NCBI RefSeq assembly: GCF_005670685.2
Contig: NZ_CP062008.1
Location: 2,356,001-2,420,000, forward strand
Direction: 5' to 3'
Length of the DNA: 64,000 nt
Source of the DNA: Mycolicibacterium mucogenicum DSM 44124
GTDB taxonomy: Bacteria > Actinomycetota > Actinomycetes > Mycobacteriales > Mycobacteriaceae
Shown: in pieces, positions 1 to 9,033 of the stretch
Numbering within the stretch: the first letter of the stretch is position 1
How the letters are laid out: each line of letters opens with the position of its first letter
The notes under the pieces: generated by a model
Databases searched by the model: none
The model's input: only the letters and a program-made list of their open reading frames with translations
Told to the model about the DNA's origin: nothing
Position numbers and translations under genes: made by a program

Positions 1-714
1 GCCCAGTGCCTGCGCGGCGGCACGAGCGACGAAGTGGCCCGGCTGGTGCTCACCGCGTCGGGCGGACCGTTCCGCGGTTGGGCCGCCAAGGACCTCGAGG
101 ACGTCACCCCCGAGCAGGCCGGTGCCCACCCCACCTGGTCCATGGGGCCGATGAACACCCTGAACTCGGCGTCACTGGTCAACAAGGGGCTCGAGCTCAT
201 CGAGACCCACCTGCTGTTCGGCATCGACTACGACCGCATCGACGTCGTGGTGCACCCGCAGTCCATCGTGCATTCGATGGTCACCTTCACCGACGGCTCG
301 ACGCTCGCGCAGGCCAGCCCGCCCGACATGAAGCTGCCCATCGCGCTGGCACTGGGCTGGCCGGCGCGCGTCCCGGGCGCCGCCCTGGCGTGCGACTGGA
401 CCACGGCCTCGACCTGGGAGTTCGAGCCACTGAACGACGATGTCTTCCCGGCGGTCCGGCTGGCCCGCGAGGCCGGTACCCGCGGCGGTTGTCTGACCGC
501 GGTCTACAACGCCGCCAACGAAGAGGCGGCGGCAGCGTTCCTCGACGGCCGGATCAGGTTCCCGGCGATCGTGCGGACTGTTGCTGACGTCCTGGGCGCC
601 GCGGATCAATGGGCCGCCGAACCCAGTACCGTGGAGGACGTACTCGATGCGCAGGATTGGGCCCGGGACCGGGCGCGGCGCATCGTCGCACAGGAGGTTG
701 TGCCCGCCCGATGA
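1..714 (+). CDS. dxr: 1-deoxy-D-xylulose-5-phosphate reductoisomerase, 3' part
   Basis: DXR converts 1-deoxy-D-xylulose 5-phosphate to 2-C-methyl-D-erythritol 4-phosphate with NADPH and a divalent metal, the first committed step of the non-mevalonate isoprenoid pathway in the cytosol. The reading frame is open from base 1, so the N-terminal NADPH domain lies outside the window. The visible part has the conserved catalytic/C-terminal sequence GGPFRGW, the stretch [33 protein letters not shown], and the C-terminal helical domain with NAANEEA. The stop overlaps the start of rip1 by 4 bases (ATGA), and ispG, another enzyme of the same pathway, follows. The dxr-rip1-ispG order is standard in mycobacteria. 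Confidence 0.95.
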   Translation, partial: AQCLRGGTSDEVARLVLTASGGPFRGWAAKDLEDVTPEQAGAHPTWSMGPMNTLNSASLVNKGLELIETHLLFGIDYDRIDVVVHPQSIVHSMVTFTDGSTLAQASPPDMKLPIALALGWPARVPGAALACDWTTASTWEFEPLNDDVFPAVRLAREAGTRGGCLTAVYNAANEEAAAAFLDGRIRFPAIVRTVADVLGAADQWAAEPSTVEDVLDAQDWARDRARRIVAQEVVPAR

Positions 715-1946
715 TGTATGCGATCGGCATCGTGCTCTTTGCGCTGGGCCTGCTGGTATCGGTGGCCCTGCACGAGTGCGGCCACATGTGGGTGGCGCGG
801 GCCACCGGGATGAAGGTGCGGCGGTACTTCGTCGGCTTCGGCCCGACGCTGTGGTCCACGCACCGGCCGAACCGGCTCGGCTCGACCGAGTACGGCATCA
901 AGGCCGTCCCGCTGGGCGGCTTCTGCGACATCGCGGGCATGACGTCGGTCGACGAGATCGCGCCGCAGGACGAGCCCTACGCGATGTACAAGCAGAAGGT
1001 GTGGAAGCGCGTCGCGGTGCTGTTCGCCGGACCCGCGATGAACATCGTCATCGGCCTGGTGCTGATCTACGGCATCGCGGTGTCGTGGGGCCTGCCGGAC
1101 CTCCACGCGCCGACCAGCGCGGTGATCGGTGAGACCGCTTGTGTCGCACCGCAGGTCGCCAAGACGGGGGACAACCCGTTCGGGCCGTGCCCGCACCCGG
1201 GCGCCGGACCTGCTGCGGCGGCGGGCCTGAAAGCCGGGGACGTTGTGGTCAAGGTCGGCGACAAGCCGGTCAGCACGTTCGAGGAGATGGCGAAGGCCAT
1301 CCGCGGCCTCAGCGGCGCCGTCCCCGTCGTGTACGAACGCGGCGGACGGACGTTCACCACCACCGTCAACGTCGAGCAGACGCAGCGATTCACGAACAAG
1401 GACTCCGACACCGCTGCGACGGTCGGCGCCATCGGCGTGACCGCGCCGCCGCAGCCCGGACCGACGCAGTACAACGTGCTGACCGCGATACCCGCGACGT
1501 TCACCTTCACCGGTGACCTGTCCGTCGAACTGGGTAAGTCGCTGGCGAAGATTCCGACCAAGATCGGCGCGCTCGTCCATTCGATCGCCGGCGGCGAGCG
1601 GGACAAGGAGACTCCCATCAGCGTCGTCGGCGCCAGCCGGATCGGCGGGGAGACCGTCGAACACGGCATCTGGGTGATGTTCTGGTTCTTCCTGGCGCAG
1701 TTGAACTTCGTCCTCGCCGCGGTAAACCTGCTGCCGCTGCTGCCGTTCGACGGTGGACACATCGCGGTGGCGACTTTCGAGAAGATCCGCAACATGATTC
1801 GCGCGGCCCGCGGCAAAGTCGCCGCGGCGCCGGTGAACTACCTCAAGTTGATGCCGGCCACCTATGTCGTGCTGGTGGTGGTCGGCGGCTACATGCTGTT
1901 GACCGTGACGGCAGACTTCGTGAACCCCATTCGACTTTTCCAGTAG
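711..1946 (+). CDS. rip1: Site-2 protease (RseP/Rip1 family zinc metalloprotease)
   Basis: This intramembrane metalloprotease, M50 family, cleaves anti-sigma factors inside the membrane in mycobacteria. The zinc motif HECGH is at residues 21-25 inside the first membrane segment. A PDZ domain lies around residues 150-205 ([15 protein letters not shown]). The second active-site motif [12 protein letters not shown] near the C-terminus places Asp347 in the LDG-type position, and a last membrane helix ends the protein. Length is 411 aa against about 404 for M. tuberculosis Rip1. The start is ATG 711, overlapping the dxr stop by 4 bases; ATG 714 is equally possible. Position between dxr and ispG matches Rv2869c. 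Confidence 0.95.
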   Translation: MMYAIGIVLFALGLLVSVALHECGHMWVARATGMKVRRYFVGFGPTLWSTHRPNRLGSTEYGIKAVPLGGFCDIAGMTSVDEIAPQDEPYAMYKQKVWKRVAVLFAGPAMNIVIGLVLIYGIAVSWGLPDLHAPTSAVIGETACVAPQVAKTGDNPFGPCPHPGAGPAAAAGLKAGDVVVKVGDKPVSTFEEMAKAIRGLSGAVPVVYERGGRTFTTTVNVEQTQRFTNKDSDTAATVGAIGVTAPPQPGPTQYNVLTAIPATFTFTGDLSVELGKSLAKIPTKIGALVHSIAGGERDKETPISVVGASRIGGETVEHGIWVMFWFFLAQLNFVLAAVNLLPLLPFDGGHIAVATFEKIRNMIRAARGKVAAAPVNYLKLMPATYVVLVVVGGYMLLTVTADFVNPIRLFQ

Positions 1947-1955
1947 GAGACCGTG

Positions 1956-3122
1956 ATGACCTCCATCGGTTTGGGTATGCCGGGCGTCGGCAGCGAGCCC
2001 CCGGCACCGCCGACCCTCGCACCGCGCCGTAAGACGCGTCAGCTGATGGTGCGCGACGTCGGCGTCGGCAGCGACTACCCGATCGCGGTGCAGTCGATGT
2101 GCACCACGAAGACCCACGACGTGAACTCCACGCTGCAGCAGATCGCTGAGCTGACCGCGTCGGGCTGTGACATCGTCCGGGTGGCGTGTCCGCGGCAGGA
2201 GGACGCCGACGCGCTGGCCGAGATCGCTCGGCACAGCCAGATCCCGGTGATCGCCGACATCCACTTCCAGCCCAAGTACATCTTCGCGGCCATCGACGCC
2301 GGCTGCGCCGCGGTGCGCGTGAACCCGGGCAACATCAAGGAGTTCGACGGCCGGGTCAAGGAGGTCGCCAAGGCCGCCGGTGCCGCGGGCATCCCGATCC
2401 GCATCGGCGTCAACGCCGGTTCGCTGGACCCGCGGTTGCTCGCGAAGTACGGCAAGGCCACGCCGGAGGCGCTCGTCGAGTCGGCGCTCTGGGAGGCCTC
2501 GCTGTTCGAGGAACACGGCTTCGGTGACATCAAGATCAGCGTCAAGCACAACGACCCGGTGATCATGGTCGAGGCCTACCGCCAGCTGGCCGCCAAGTGC
2601 GACTACCCGCTGCACCTCGGCGTGACCGAGGCCGGTCCGGCGTTCCAGGGCACCATCAAGAGCGCCGTCGCGTTCGGGGCGCTGCTGAGCGAGGGCATCG
2701 GCGACACCATCCGGGTCTCGCTGTCCGCGCCGCCAGTGGAAGAAGTCAAGGTCGGCAACCAGATTCTCGAGTCGCTGAACCTGCGGCCCCGCGGCCTGGA
2801 GATCGTGTCGTGCCCGTCCTGTGGACGTGCCCAGGTGGACGTCTACAAGCTGGCGAACGCGGTGTCGGCGGGCCTCGACGGGCTGGACGTGCCGCTGCGC
2901 GTCGCGGTCATGGGCTGCGTCGTCAACGGCCCGGGTGAGGCCCGCGAGGCGGACCTCGGCGTGGCGTCGGGCAACGGCAAGGGCCAGATTTTCGTGCGCG
3001 GTGAGGTGATCAAGACCGTGCCCGAGTCGCAGATCGTCGAGACCCTGATCGAAGAGGCGATGCGAATCGCCGCCGAGTCGGGAACCGATGCGAGCGGTTC
3101 GCCCGTCGTAACCGTAAGCTGA
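1956..3122 (+). CDS. ispG: 4-hydroxy-3-methylbut-2-enyl diphosphate synthase (flavodoxin/ferredoxin)
   Basis: IspG (GcpE) reductively converts MEcPP to HMBPP, the penultimate step of the MEP isoprenoid pathway, using a [4Fe-4S] cluster. The protein has the TIM-barrel substrate domain ([27 protein letters not shown]) followed by the cluster domain. Cluster ligands are Cys286, Cys289 (CPSCG) and Cys321 ([10 protein letters not shown]), with Glu328 as fourth ligand. Start: AGGAG at 1945-1949 is spaced 6 nt from ATG 1956, better than the in-frame GTG at 1953. The gene lies 9 bp after rip1, so the three genes probably form one operon. Confidence 0.96.
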   Translation: MTSIGLGMPGVGSEPPAPPTLAPRRKTRQLMVRDVGVGSDYPIAVQSMCTTKTHDVNSTLQQIAELTASGCDIVRVACPRQEDADALAEIARHSQIPVIADIHFQPKYIFAAIDAGCAAVRVNPGNIKEFDGRVKEVAKAAGAAGIPIRIGVNAGSLDPRLLAKYGKATPEALVESALWEASLFEEHGFGDIKISVKHNDPVIMVEAYRQLAAKCDYPLHLGVTEAGPAFQGTIKSAVAFGALLSEGIGDTIRVSLSAPPVEEVKVGNQILESLNLRPRGLEIVSCPSCGRAQVDVYKLANAVSAGLDGLDVPLRVAVMGCVVNGPGEAREADLGVASGNGKGQIFVRGEVIKTVPESQIVETLIEEAMRIAAESGTDASGSPVVTVS

Positions 3123-3127
3123 GCACA

Positions 3128-3150
3128 GTCCTGTGACTGCGGTCACGGAC
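3128..3150 (+). terminator. Weak hairpin after ispG
   Basis: GTGAC (3133-3137) pairs with GTCAC (3142-3146) around a 4-nt loop, and flanking GTC/GAC can extend the stem past a bulge. There is no U-tract. It may be a weak terminator of the dxr-rip1-ispG unit, but the next gene starts only 43 bp downstream in the same direction. Confidence 0.3.
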
Positions 3151-3192
3151 GGCCCCGAATAGCAACCAGGTCACACTCACAAAGGTCGGTGA

Positions 3193-4047
3193 ATGTCGGC
3201 ACCTCCTCTGTTCCGGATCGCAGATGCGCGCCGGATATCAGTGGTGCGCGAAATTGCCCAGGTGCAGCAGGTCTTCGACGAGGATCCGGTCGGCACCTGC
3301 ATGGTGGCCGCCCGGGTCGGTGACCACGGCCTCGATCCGGTGGCCATCGGCGGCGAGCTGTGGACGCGTAGCCAGCCCATGGAGTCCCTGTGCTTTGCCG
3401 GGGTGAACCTGATCCCGATGCGGGGCACCGCGGCCGACATGATGGTGTTCGCCGACAAGGTCATGAGTGCGCCGCGGCGGTGTTCGTCGCTGGTGGGTCG
3501 CGCCGAGTTGGTGCTGCCGATGTGGCAGCAGCTGGCCCAGGTGTGGGGCCCGGCCCGCGAGGTCCGGGACTGCCAGCCGCTGCTGACGCTGTCCGACGCT
3601 CCGCAGTGCCCCGTCGACCCCGCGGTGCGTCCGGTCCGGATGGACGAGCTGGACGCGTATGTCGTTGCGGCAGTGGACATGTTCATCGGCGAAGTCGGGG
3701 TCGACCCACGCATGGGCGACGGCGGCCGCGGCTACCGCCGCCGGCTGGCGGGGCTGATCGCGGCGGGCCGGGCCTGGGCGCGGTTCGAGGATGGCCAGGT
3801 GGTGTTCAAGGCCGAGATCGGCGCTCAGACGTCACGAGTCGGTCAGATCCAGGGTGTGTGGGTGCACCCCGACTGGCGTGGCCGTGGCCTCGGCGCCGCG
3901 GGTACCGCGGCGTTGGCGTCGGCGGTGCTGCGCAGCGGCCGGACCCCCAGCCTCTACGTCAACGATTTCAACGCCCCGGCTCGGGCGATCTACCGGCGCA
4001 TCGGGTTCAGTCAGCTGGGCACGTACGCCACGGTGTTGCTGGACTGA
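3193..4047 (+). CDS. GNAT family N-acetyltransferase with N-terminal DUF4081 domain
   Basis: This 284-aa protein has an N-terminal domain of about 110 residues of the DUF4081 type found in actinobacterial acetyltransferases. A C-terminal GNAT fold follows, with the acetyl-CoA loop GVWVHPDWRGRGLGAAGTAAL near residues 220-240 and the GNAT-typical ending LYVNDFNAPARAIYRRIGF. The substrate is not known. Position directly after ispG matches Rv2867c of M. tuberculosis. ATG 3193 is preceded by AAAGGT at 3180-3185. The family assignment is firm; the role is not inferable from sequence. Confidence 0.88.
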   Translation: MSAPPLFRIADARRISVVREIAQVQQVFDEDPVGTCMVAARVGDHGLDPVAIGGELWTRSQPMESLCFAGVNLIPMRGTAADMMVFADKVMSAPRRCSSLVGRAELVLPMWQQLAQVWGPAREVRDCQPLLTLSDAPQCPVDPAVRPVRMDELDAYVVAAVDMFIGEVGVDPRMGDGGRGYRRRLAGLIAAGRAWARFEDGQVVFKAEIGAQTSRVGQIQGVWVHPDWRGRGLGAAGTAALASAVLRSGRTPSLYVNDFNAPARAIYRRIGFSQLGTYATVLLD

Positions 4048-4136
4048 CGTTTTCGCGCCCGACATGCGCGTTGTGCACGCGACACGCCGGGCGGGCGGTA
4101 TGGCACGTCGATCTCGAGGTAGCCGCCGGGGCCCGT

Positions 4137-4165
4137 CGTAGCTCACAATCCGGCGTAGCTCACAA
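4137..4165. repeat. 12-bp direct repeat upstream of the penicillin-binding lipoprotein
   Basis: The 12-mer CGTAGCTCACAA occurs at 4137-4148 and again at 4154-4165, a 17-bp period. It sits about 70 bp before the start of the penicillin-binding lipoprotein gene and could be a regulator site. No partner is identified. Confidence 0.4.
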
Positions 4166-4219
4166 AACTGTCACGGTTGCGTCTCGGTGTGCCTCCACGT
4201 CGCGGGCTAGTCACACTTC

Positions 4220-4225
4220 TAACAT
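4220..4225 (+). promoter_or_regulatory. Candidate -10 box TAACAT for the penicillin-binding lipoprotein
   Basis: TAACAT fits the mycobacterial SigA pattern TANNNT and ends 8 nt before ATG 4234, so transcription would begin at or just before the start codon. No ribosome binding site precedes this start. Confidence 0.4.
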
Positions 4226-4233
4226 CAGCCCCA

Positions 4234-6048
4234 ATGGCAACGCACACATCATCCGTTTCACGCTCGGCCGCGTTGTTGTCGGTGGTGGCGGTCGCAGGAG
4301 CGATGACGGCCTGCACCCCGAAGCCCAACGGCCCCGAGCCCACCGCGCAGGCGTTCTTCGCCGCGCTCGGCCGCGGCGACACCGGTGCCGCCGCCGACCT
4401 GTCCGACAAGCCCAATGACGCCCGCACCGCGATCAACCAGGCCTGGTCGGGCCTGCAGGCGACCAAGCTCGACGCGCAGGTACTCGGCTCCAAGTACACC
4501 CAGGACACCGGCAAGATCACCTACCGGTACACCTGGCACCTGCCCAAGGATCGCATCTGGGCCTACACCGGACAGCTCAACATGATCCGGCAGGACGGCC
4601 GGTGGCAAGTCCGTTGGGGCAGCACGGATTTGCATCCCAACCTGGGGGAGCACCAGAGCTTCCAGCTGCGCGCCGACCAACCGGTCCGCGCCTCGGTCAA
4701 CGAACTCGGTGGCACGAATGTTCTGGTACCCGGGTACCACTACAACTACGCGCTGAACGCCCGTTCCGCGGCGGGCGAGCTGATGCGGACCTCCCGCGTG
4801 GTCGCCGACGTCCTGCGACAGTTCGACAACACCATGGACGCCCAGCGGCTCGCCGAACAGGCCAGCTCGTCCACCGGACCGCTGAACCTCATCACCCTGC
4901 GCCGCGAGGACAACGACAAGGTGTCCGGGGCGCTCGCGCACCTGCCCGGTGTGGTCATCACGCCGCAGCCCGAGATGGTGCCCACCGACCCCCGATTCGC
5001 GCCGGCGATCGTCACCGAGGTCAAGAAGCAGGTGGCCGATCAGCTGATCGGCCAGCCCGGCTGGCGCGTCGTCAGCGTCAACCAGAACGGCGCCGACATC
5101 GACGTCCTCAACGAGGTGCCGGGCAAGCCGGCGCCGTCGATCACCATCAGCCTGGACCGCAACGTGCAGAACGCCGCCCAGGACGCCGTGAACATGGTGG
5201 GCCGCAAGGCGATGATCGTCGCGATCAAGCCGTCGACGGGCGAAATCCTGGCCGTGGCCCAGAACGCGGCCGCCGACGCCGACGGCCCGACCGCCACCAT
5301 GGGCCTGTACCCGCCCGGGTCGACGTTCAAGATGGTCACCGCAGGCGCCGCCATCGAAACCGACATGGCCGGGCCCAACACGCTGCTCGGCTGCCCCGGC
5401 ACGATCGACATCGGGCATCGCACCATTCCGAACTACGACCGGTTCGACCTGGGCGTCGTCCCGATGTCCAGAGCCTTCGCGAACTCGTGCAACACGACGT
5501 TCGCCGAGCTGGCCAGCCGGATGCCGCCGCGCGCCCTGACGAATGCCGCCGCCCAGTACGGCATCGGCGCCGACTACCAGGTCGCCGGCATCGACACCGT
5601 CACCGGGAAGGTGCCGCCCACGGTGAACCTGGCCGAGCGCACCGAGGACGGCTTCGGTCAAGGCAAGGTCGTGGTCAGCCCCTTCGGGATGGCACTGGCA
5701 GCGGCGACCGTCGCGGCCGGAAAGACCCCGCTCCCGCAGCTGATCGAGGGCCGCCCGACGACCGTGTCCGGCAACACGGCGCCGATCACGACGAAGATGA
5801 TCGACGGCCTGCGGCCCATGATGCAGCTGGTGGTGACCAACGGCACAGCCAAGGATCTGCGCGGCAGCGGCGACGTACGGGGGAAGACCGGGGAAGCCGA
5901 GTTCCAGGGCGGCTCGCACGCCTGGTTCGCCGGCTACCGCGGTGACATGGCCTTCGCGGCCCTGATCGTCGGCGGCGGTGGGTCGGAGACCGCGGTCCGC
6001 ATGTGCCGGGACATGTTCAAGGGCCTGCCACCCGATTACCTGGCCTGA
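4234..6048 (+). CDS. Penicillin-binding lipoprotein (transpeptidase, class B type)
   Basis: A D,D-transpeptidase anchored in the membrane that cross-links peptidoglycan outside the cell. Residues 1-27 form a lipoprotein signal ending in AGAMTAC (Cys27, slightly non-canonical lipobox). An NTF2-like MecA_N domain (about 40-155), a dimerisation domain and the transpeptidase domain follow. All active-site motifs are present: STFK with Ser363/Lys366, SCN at 418-420, KTG at 551-553. Length is 604 aa. It corresponds in order and architecture to Rv2864c. ATG 4234 is chosen because it begins the signal peptide; an in-frame upstream ATG at 4177 would bury it. The RelFG toxin-antitoxin genes found beside this locus in M. 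tuberculosis are absent. Confidence 0.92.
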   Translation: MATHTSSVSRSAALLSVVAVAGAMTACTPKPNGPEPTAQAFFAALGRGDTGAAADLSDKPNDARTAINQAWSGLQATKLDAQVLGSKYTQDTGKITYRYTWHLPKDRIWAYTGQLNMIRQDGRWQVRWGSTDLHPNLGEHQSFQLRADQPVRASVNELGGTNVLVPGYHYNYALNARSAAGELMRTSRVVADVLRQFDNTMDAQRLAEQASSSTGPLNLITLRREDNDKVSGALAHLPGVVITPQPEMVPTDPRFAPAIVTEVKKQVADQLIGQPGWRVVSVNQNGADIDVLNEVPGKPAPSITISLDRNVQNAAQDAVNMVGRKAMIVAIKPSTGEILAVAQNAAADADGPTATMGLYPPGSTFKMVTAGAAIETDMAGPNTLLGCPGTIDIGHRTIPNYDRFDLGVVPMSRAFANSCNTTFAELASRMPPRALTNAAAQYGIGADYQVAGIDTVTGKVPPTVNLAERTEDGFGQGKVVVSPFGMALAAATVAAGKTPLPQLIEGRPTTVSGNTAPITTKMIDGLRPMMQLVVTNGTAKDLRGSGDVRGKTGEAEFQGGSHAWFAGYRGDMAFAALIVGGGGSETAVRMCRDMFKGLPPDYLA

Positions 6049-6067
6049 CCGAAGGCCCCGGCCTGAG

Positions 6068-6073
6068 TAGCCT
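6068..6073 (+). promoter_or_regulatory. -10 box TAGCCT, leaderless start of the DUF1707 gene
   Basis: TAGCCT ends 6 nt before ATG 6080, the spacing that puts the transcription start on the start codon. No Shine-Dalgarno sequence is present. Confidence 0.5.
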
Positions 6074-6079
6074 GTTTGG

Positions 6080-6661
6080 ATGACCGACAGCGACGAGATC
6101 GCGGTCCTGCGCGTCTCCGACGCCGACCGCAACGGCACGCTCCGGCGGCTGCACAACGCGGTGGCTCTGGGGCTCATCGACATGGACGAGTTCTCCGAGC
6201 GGTCCGCGTTGGTCGCCCTCGCCCGTCAGCAGGCTGAGCTGGCGGTGCTGGTCGGCGACCTGCCCGCGCCCAACGCGATCGTCACGGGCTCGGCCGACCG
6301 CGTCGAACTGCGCGGTGTCATGGGGTCGCTCAAGCGGCAGGGTGAGTGGGTCGTGCCGACCCGGCTCGCGCTGGTCCGGCGCGTCGGCTCGATCGACCTG
6401 GACCTGACGCGGGCCCGGTTCGGTGGGCCCATCGTGGTGATCGAACTCGATCTCAAGTTCAGCTCGCTGGATCTTCGGTTGCCCGACGGCGCCAGCGCCT
6501 CCATCGACGACGTCGAGGTGGCCGTCGGCAGTGCCACCGACCATCGCAAGGACGCGCCCGCCGACGGCACCCCGCACGTCATCCTGACCGGGCGGGTGGT
6601 GTTCGGGTCGGTCGATATCCGCGGGCCGCGCCGGACGTGGTTCGGCCGCGGCGACCGATAA
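6080..6661 (+). CDS. DUF1707 domain protein
   Basis: A 193-aa soluble protein. Residues 9-62 form a DUF1707 domain (VSDADRNGTLRRLHNAVALG, LIDMDEFSERSALV), a helical SHOCT-like module common in actinobacteria. The remainder looks like the beta-rich C-terminal part seen in DUF1707/LiaF-like proteins (ALVRRVGSIDLDLTRARFGG, GRVVFGSVDIRGP). There is no signal peptide or membrane helix. It matches Rv2862c in place and size. Function is unknown; it stands between a cell-wall transpeptidase gene and map. It appears to have its own leaderless promoter. Confidence 0.85.
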   Translation: MTDSDEIAVLRVSDADRNGTLRRLHNAVALGLIDMDEFSERSALVALARQQAELAVLVGDLPAPNAIVTGSADRVELRGVMGSLKRQGEWVVPTRLALVRRVGSIDLDLTRARFGGPIVVIELDLKFSSLDLRLPDGASASIDDVEVAVGSATDHRKDAPADGTPHVILTGRVVFGSVDIRGPRRTWFGRGDR

Positions 6662-6674
6662 CTCCGGCGCTCGC

Positions 6675-6680
6675 TAAGCT
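6675..6680 (+). promoter_or_regulatory. -10 box TAAGCT, leaderless start of map
   Basis: TAAGCT ends 6 nt before ATG 6687. There is no Shine-Dalgarno sequence, so the mRNA probably begins at the ATG. Confidence 0.5.
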
Positions 6681-6686
6681 GGGACG

Positions 6687-7544
6687 ATGTCTGTTCGTAC
6701 TGCGCTTCGCCCCGGCGAGGTGTCCGCCACCCTGCCGGTGCCCAAGTCGATCCCGCGCCCCGAGTACGCGTGGAAGCCGACGGTGCGCGAGGGCAGCGAG
6801 CCCTGGGTGCAGACTCCCGAGGTGATCGAGAAGATGCGCGTCGCCGGCCGCATCGCTGCCCAGGCGCTCGCCGAGGCCGGCAAGGCCGTCGCACCCGGCG
6901 TCACGACCGACCACCTGGACCGGGTGGCGCACGAGTACATGCTCGACCACGGCGCCTACCCGTCGACGCTGGGCTACAAGGGTTTTCCCAAGTCCTGCTG
7001 CACCTCGCTGAACGAGATCATCTGCCACGGCATCCCCGATTCGACGGTGATCGAGGACGGTGACATCGTCAACATCGACGTCACCGCCTACAAGGACGGC
7101 GTGCACGGCGACACCAACGCCACCTTCCTGGCCGGCGACGTGTCCGAGGAGCACCGGCTGCTGGTCGAGCGCACCCACGAAGCCACGATGCGGGCCATCA
7201 AGGCGGTCAAGCCGGGACGGCAGCTGTCGGTGGTCGGCCGGGTCATCGAGTCGTACGCAAACCGGTTCGGCTACAACGTGGTTCGCGACTTCACCGGACA
7301 CGGCATCGGTGAGACGTTCCACAACGGCCTGATCGTGCTGCACTACGACAAGCCCGAGGTCGACACCGTGCTGGAGCCGGGCATGACCTTCACCATCGAG
7401 CCGATGATCAACCTCGGCTCGCTCGACTACGAGATCTGGGACGACGACTGGACCGTCGCGACCGTGGACAAGAAGTGGACGGCGCAGTTCGAGCACACCC
7501 TCGTGGTGACCGAAGACGGCGCCGAAATCCTGACCCTGCCGTGA
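6687..7544 (+). CDS. map: Type I methionine aminopeptidase
   Basis: The enzyme removes the N-terminal methionine from nascent proteins in the cytosol using a dinuclear metal centre. The 285-aa protein has the actinobacterial N-terminal extension with a PxxP-like linker (about 40 residues) before the pita-bread fold. Ligand motifs are visible: [19 protein letters not shown] (two Asp), GHGIGETFH (His), TIEPMI (Glu) and [10 protein letters not shown] (Glu). It corresponds to Rv2861c (mapB). Its stop is one base before the GTG of cobQ, so the two genes are probably co-transcribed. Confidence 0.95.
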   Translation: MSVRTALRPGEVSATLPVPKSIPRPEYAWKPTVREGSEPWVQTPEVIEKMRVAGRIAAQALAEAGKAVAPGVTTDHLDRVAHEYMLDHGAYPSTLGYKGFPKSCCTSLNEIICHGIPDSTVIEDGDIVNIDVTAYKDGVHGDTNATFLAGDVSEEHRLLVERTHEATMRAIKAVKPGRQLSVVGRVIESYANRFGYNVVRDFTGHGIGETFHNGLIVLHYDKPEVDTVLEPGMTFTIEPMINLGSLDYEIWDDDWTVATVDKKWTAQFEHTLVVTEDGAEILTLP

Positions 7545-7545
7545 T

Positions 7546-9033
7546 GTGACCGGAGGGGCTCTGCTGGTCGCCGGCACCACGTCGGACGCCGGTAAGTCGA
7601 TGGTGGTGGCCGGGCTGTGCCGGCTGCTCGCCCGCAAGGGTGTGCGGGTGGCGCCGTTCAAGGCCCAGAACATGTCGAACAATTCGGCCGTCACGGTCGA
7701 AGGCGGCGAGATCGGGCGGGCCCAGGCGATGCAGGCCCGGGCGGCCGGGCTGGCGCCCAGCGTGCGGTTCAACCCGGTCCTGCTCAAGCCCGGCGGCGAC
7801 CGGACCTCGCAGCTCGTGGTGCGCGGCGTCGTCGCCGGTACGGTGGCGGCGGGGGACTACTTCACCCGCCGGACACAGCTGGCCACCGTCGTGTCCGACG
7901 AATTGGCCTCGCTGCGAAGCGAATTCGATGTGGTGATCTGTGAAGGTGCGGGCTCGCCCGCCGAGATCAACCTGCGGGCCACCGATGTCGCCAACATGGG
8001 CCTGGCCCGCGCCGCGAACCTGCCGGTGGTCGTCGTCGGCGACATCGACCGCGGCGGGCTGCTGGCGCACCTGTACGGCACGGTGGCGGTACTGGAACCC
8101 GCGGACCAGAAACTGATCGCCGGGTTCCTCGTCAACAAGTTCCGGGGCGACCCGGCGCTGCTGGAACCCGGCCTGCGGCAACTGGAATCGCTCACCGGAC
8201 GCCCGACCTACGGCGTGATCCCGTACTGCGACGACCTGTGGCTCGACGCCGAGGACTCGCTGTCGGTCACGCCACGTGGGCAGCTGGGCCGGCCGACGGC
8301 GCCGCGCGGCCGGGATGTCCTGACGGTGGCCGCCGTGCGACTGCCCCGCATCTCGAACTCCACCGACGTCGAGGCCCTCGCGTGCGAGCCGGGGGTGCAC
8401 GTCCGCTGGGTCGACACCGCCGCCGAGTTGGCCGGCGCCGATGTGGTGGTGCTGCCCGGCAGCAAGGCGACCGTTTCCGACCTGAACTGGCTGCGCGAGC
8501 GTGGACTCGCCGAAGCCGCCACGGCGCATGCCCGGTCCGGTCGCGCGGTGCTCGGCGTCTGCGGCGGGTTCCAGATGCTGTGCACGACGATCCACGACAC
8601 CGTCGAGTCCGGCGCGGGCCGGGTCCCCGGCCTGGGTCTGCTGGATGCCGACATCGAGTTCGATGCCGACAAGACCCTGAAACACTGGGATACGCCGTTG
8701 TACGGCTACGAGATTCACCACGGCCGGGTCGCGCGGTGCGCGGAGCCGGACTGGCTGGGAGTCGGCATCCGGCGCGGCCAGGTGTACGGCACCCACTGGC
8801 ACGGGCTGCTCGACAACGACGCCGTGCGGCGGACCTGGCTCACCGAGGTCGCGACGAGCTGTGGCAAGGACGGGTTCGTCGTCGCCGACGACGTGAACGT
8901 CGCCGCGTTGCGCGACGTGCAACTCGACGTGATGGCCGATCTGCTTGCCGCACATGTGGATATCGACGCGGTGCTGAAGCTCGTCGAATCCGGTGCGCCG
9001 GCCCGGCCGGTGATCAGCAGCGTGTGCCGGTGA
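7546..9033 (+). CDS. cobQ: Cobyric acid synthase
   Basis: CobQ amidates side chains b, d, e and g of adenosyl-cobyrinate a,c-diamide with glutamine and ATP. The N-terminal P-loop-like dethiobiotin-synthetase fold carries [11 protein letters not shown] (about 8-18), [12 protein letters not shown] and [20 protein letters not shown]. The C-terminal glutaminase-like domain has GVCGGFQML with the nucleophile Cys. The protein ends at 495 aa, normal for the family. Start GTG 7546 immediately follows map. In M. tuberculosis cobQ1 lies elsewhere in the genome, so this location is distinctive. It is convergent with the permease gene with no intervening base. Confidence 0.94.
   Translation: MTGGALLVAGTTSDAGKSMVVAGLCRLLARKGVRVAPFKAQNMSNNSAVTVEGGEIGRAQAMQARAAGLAPSVRFNPVLLKPGGDRTSQLVVRGVVAGTVAAGDYFTRRTQLATVVSDELASLRSEFDVVICEGAGSPAEINLRATDVANMGLARAANLPVVVVGDIDRGGLLAHLYGTVAVLEPADQKLIAGFLVNKFRGDPALLEPGLRQLESLTGRPTYGVIPYCDDLWLDAEDSLSVTPRGQLGRPTAPRGRDVLTVAAVRLPRISNSTDVEALACEPGVHVRWVDTAAELAGADVVVLPGSKATVSDLNWLRERGLAEAATAHARSGRAVLGVCGGFQMLCTTIHDTVESGAGRVPGLGLLDADIEFDADKTLKHWDTPLYGYEIHHGRVARCAEPDWLGVGIRRGQVYGTHWHGLLDNDAVRRTWLTEVATSCGKDGFVVADDVNVAALRDVQLDVMADLLAAHVDIDAVLKLVESGAPARPVISSVCR

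Noticed and set aside
606..3146. Very long minus-strand open frame opposite rip1 and ispG
   Set aside because: Arg/His/Asp-rich shadow of GC-rich codons; the plus-strand genes are fully conserved.
4258..6183. Minus-strand open frame of about 640 codons opposite the penicillin-binding lipoprotein
   Set aside because: Shadow frame; the plus strand carries intact SxxK, SxN and KTG motifs.
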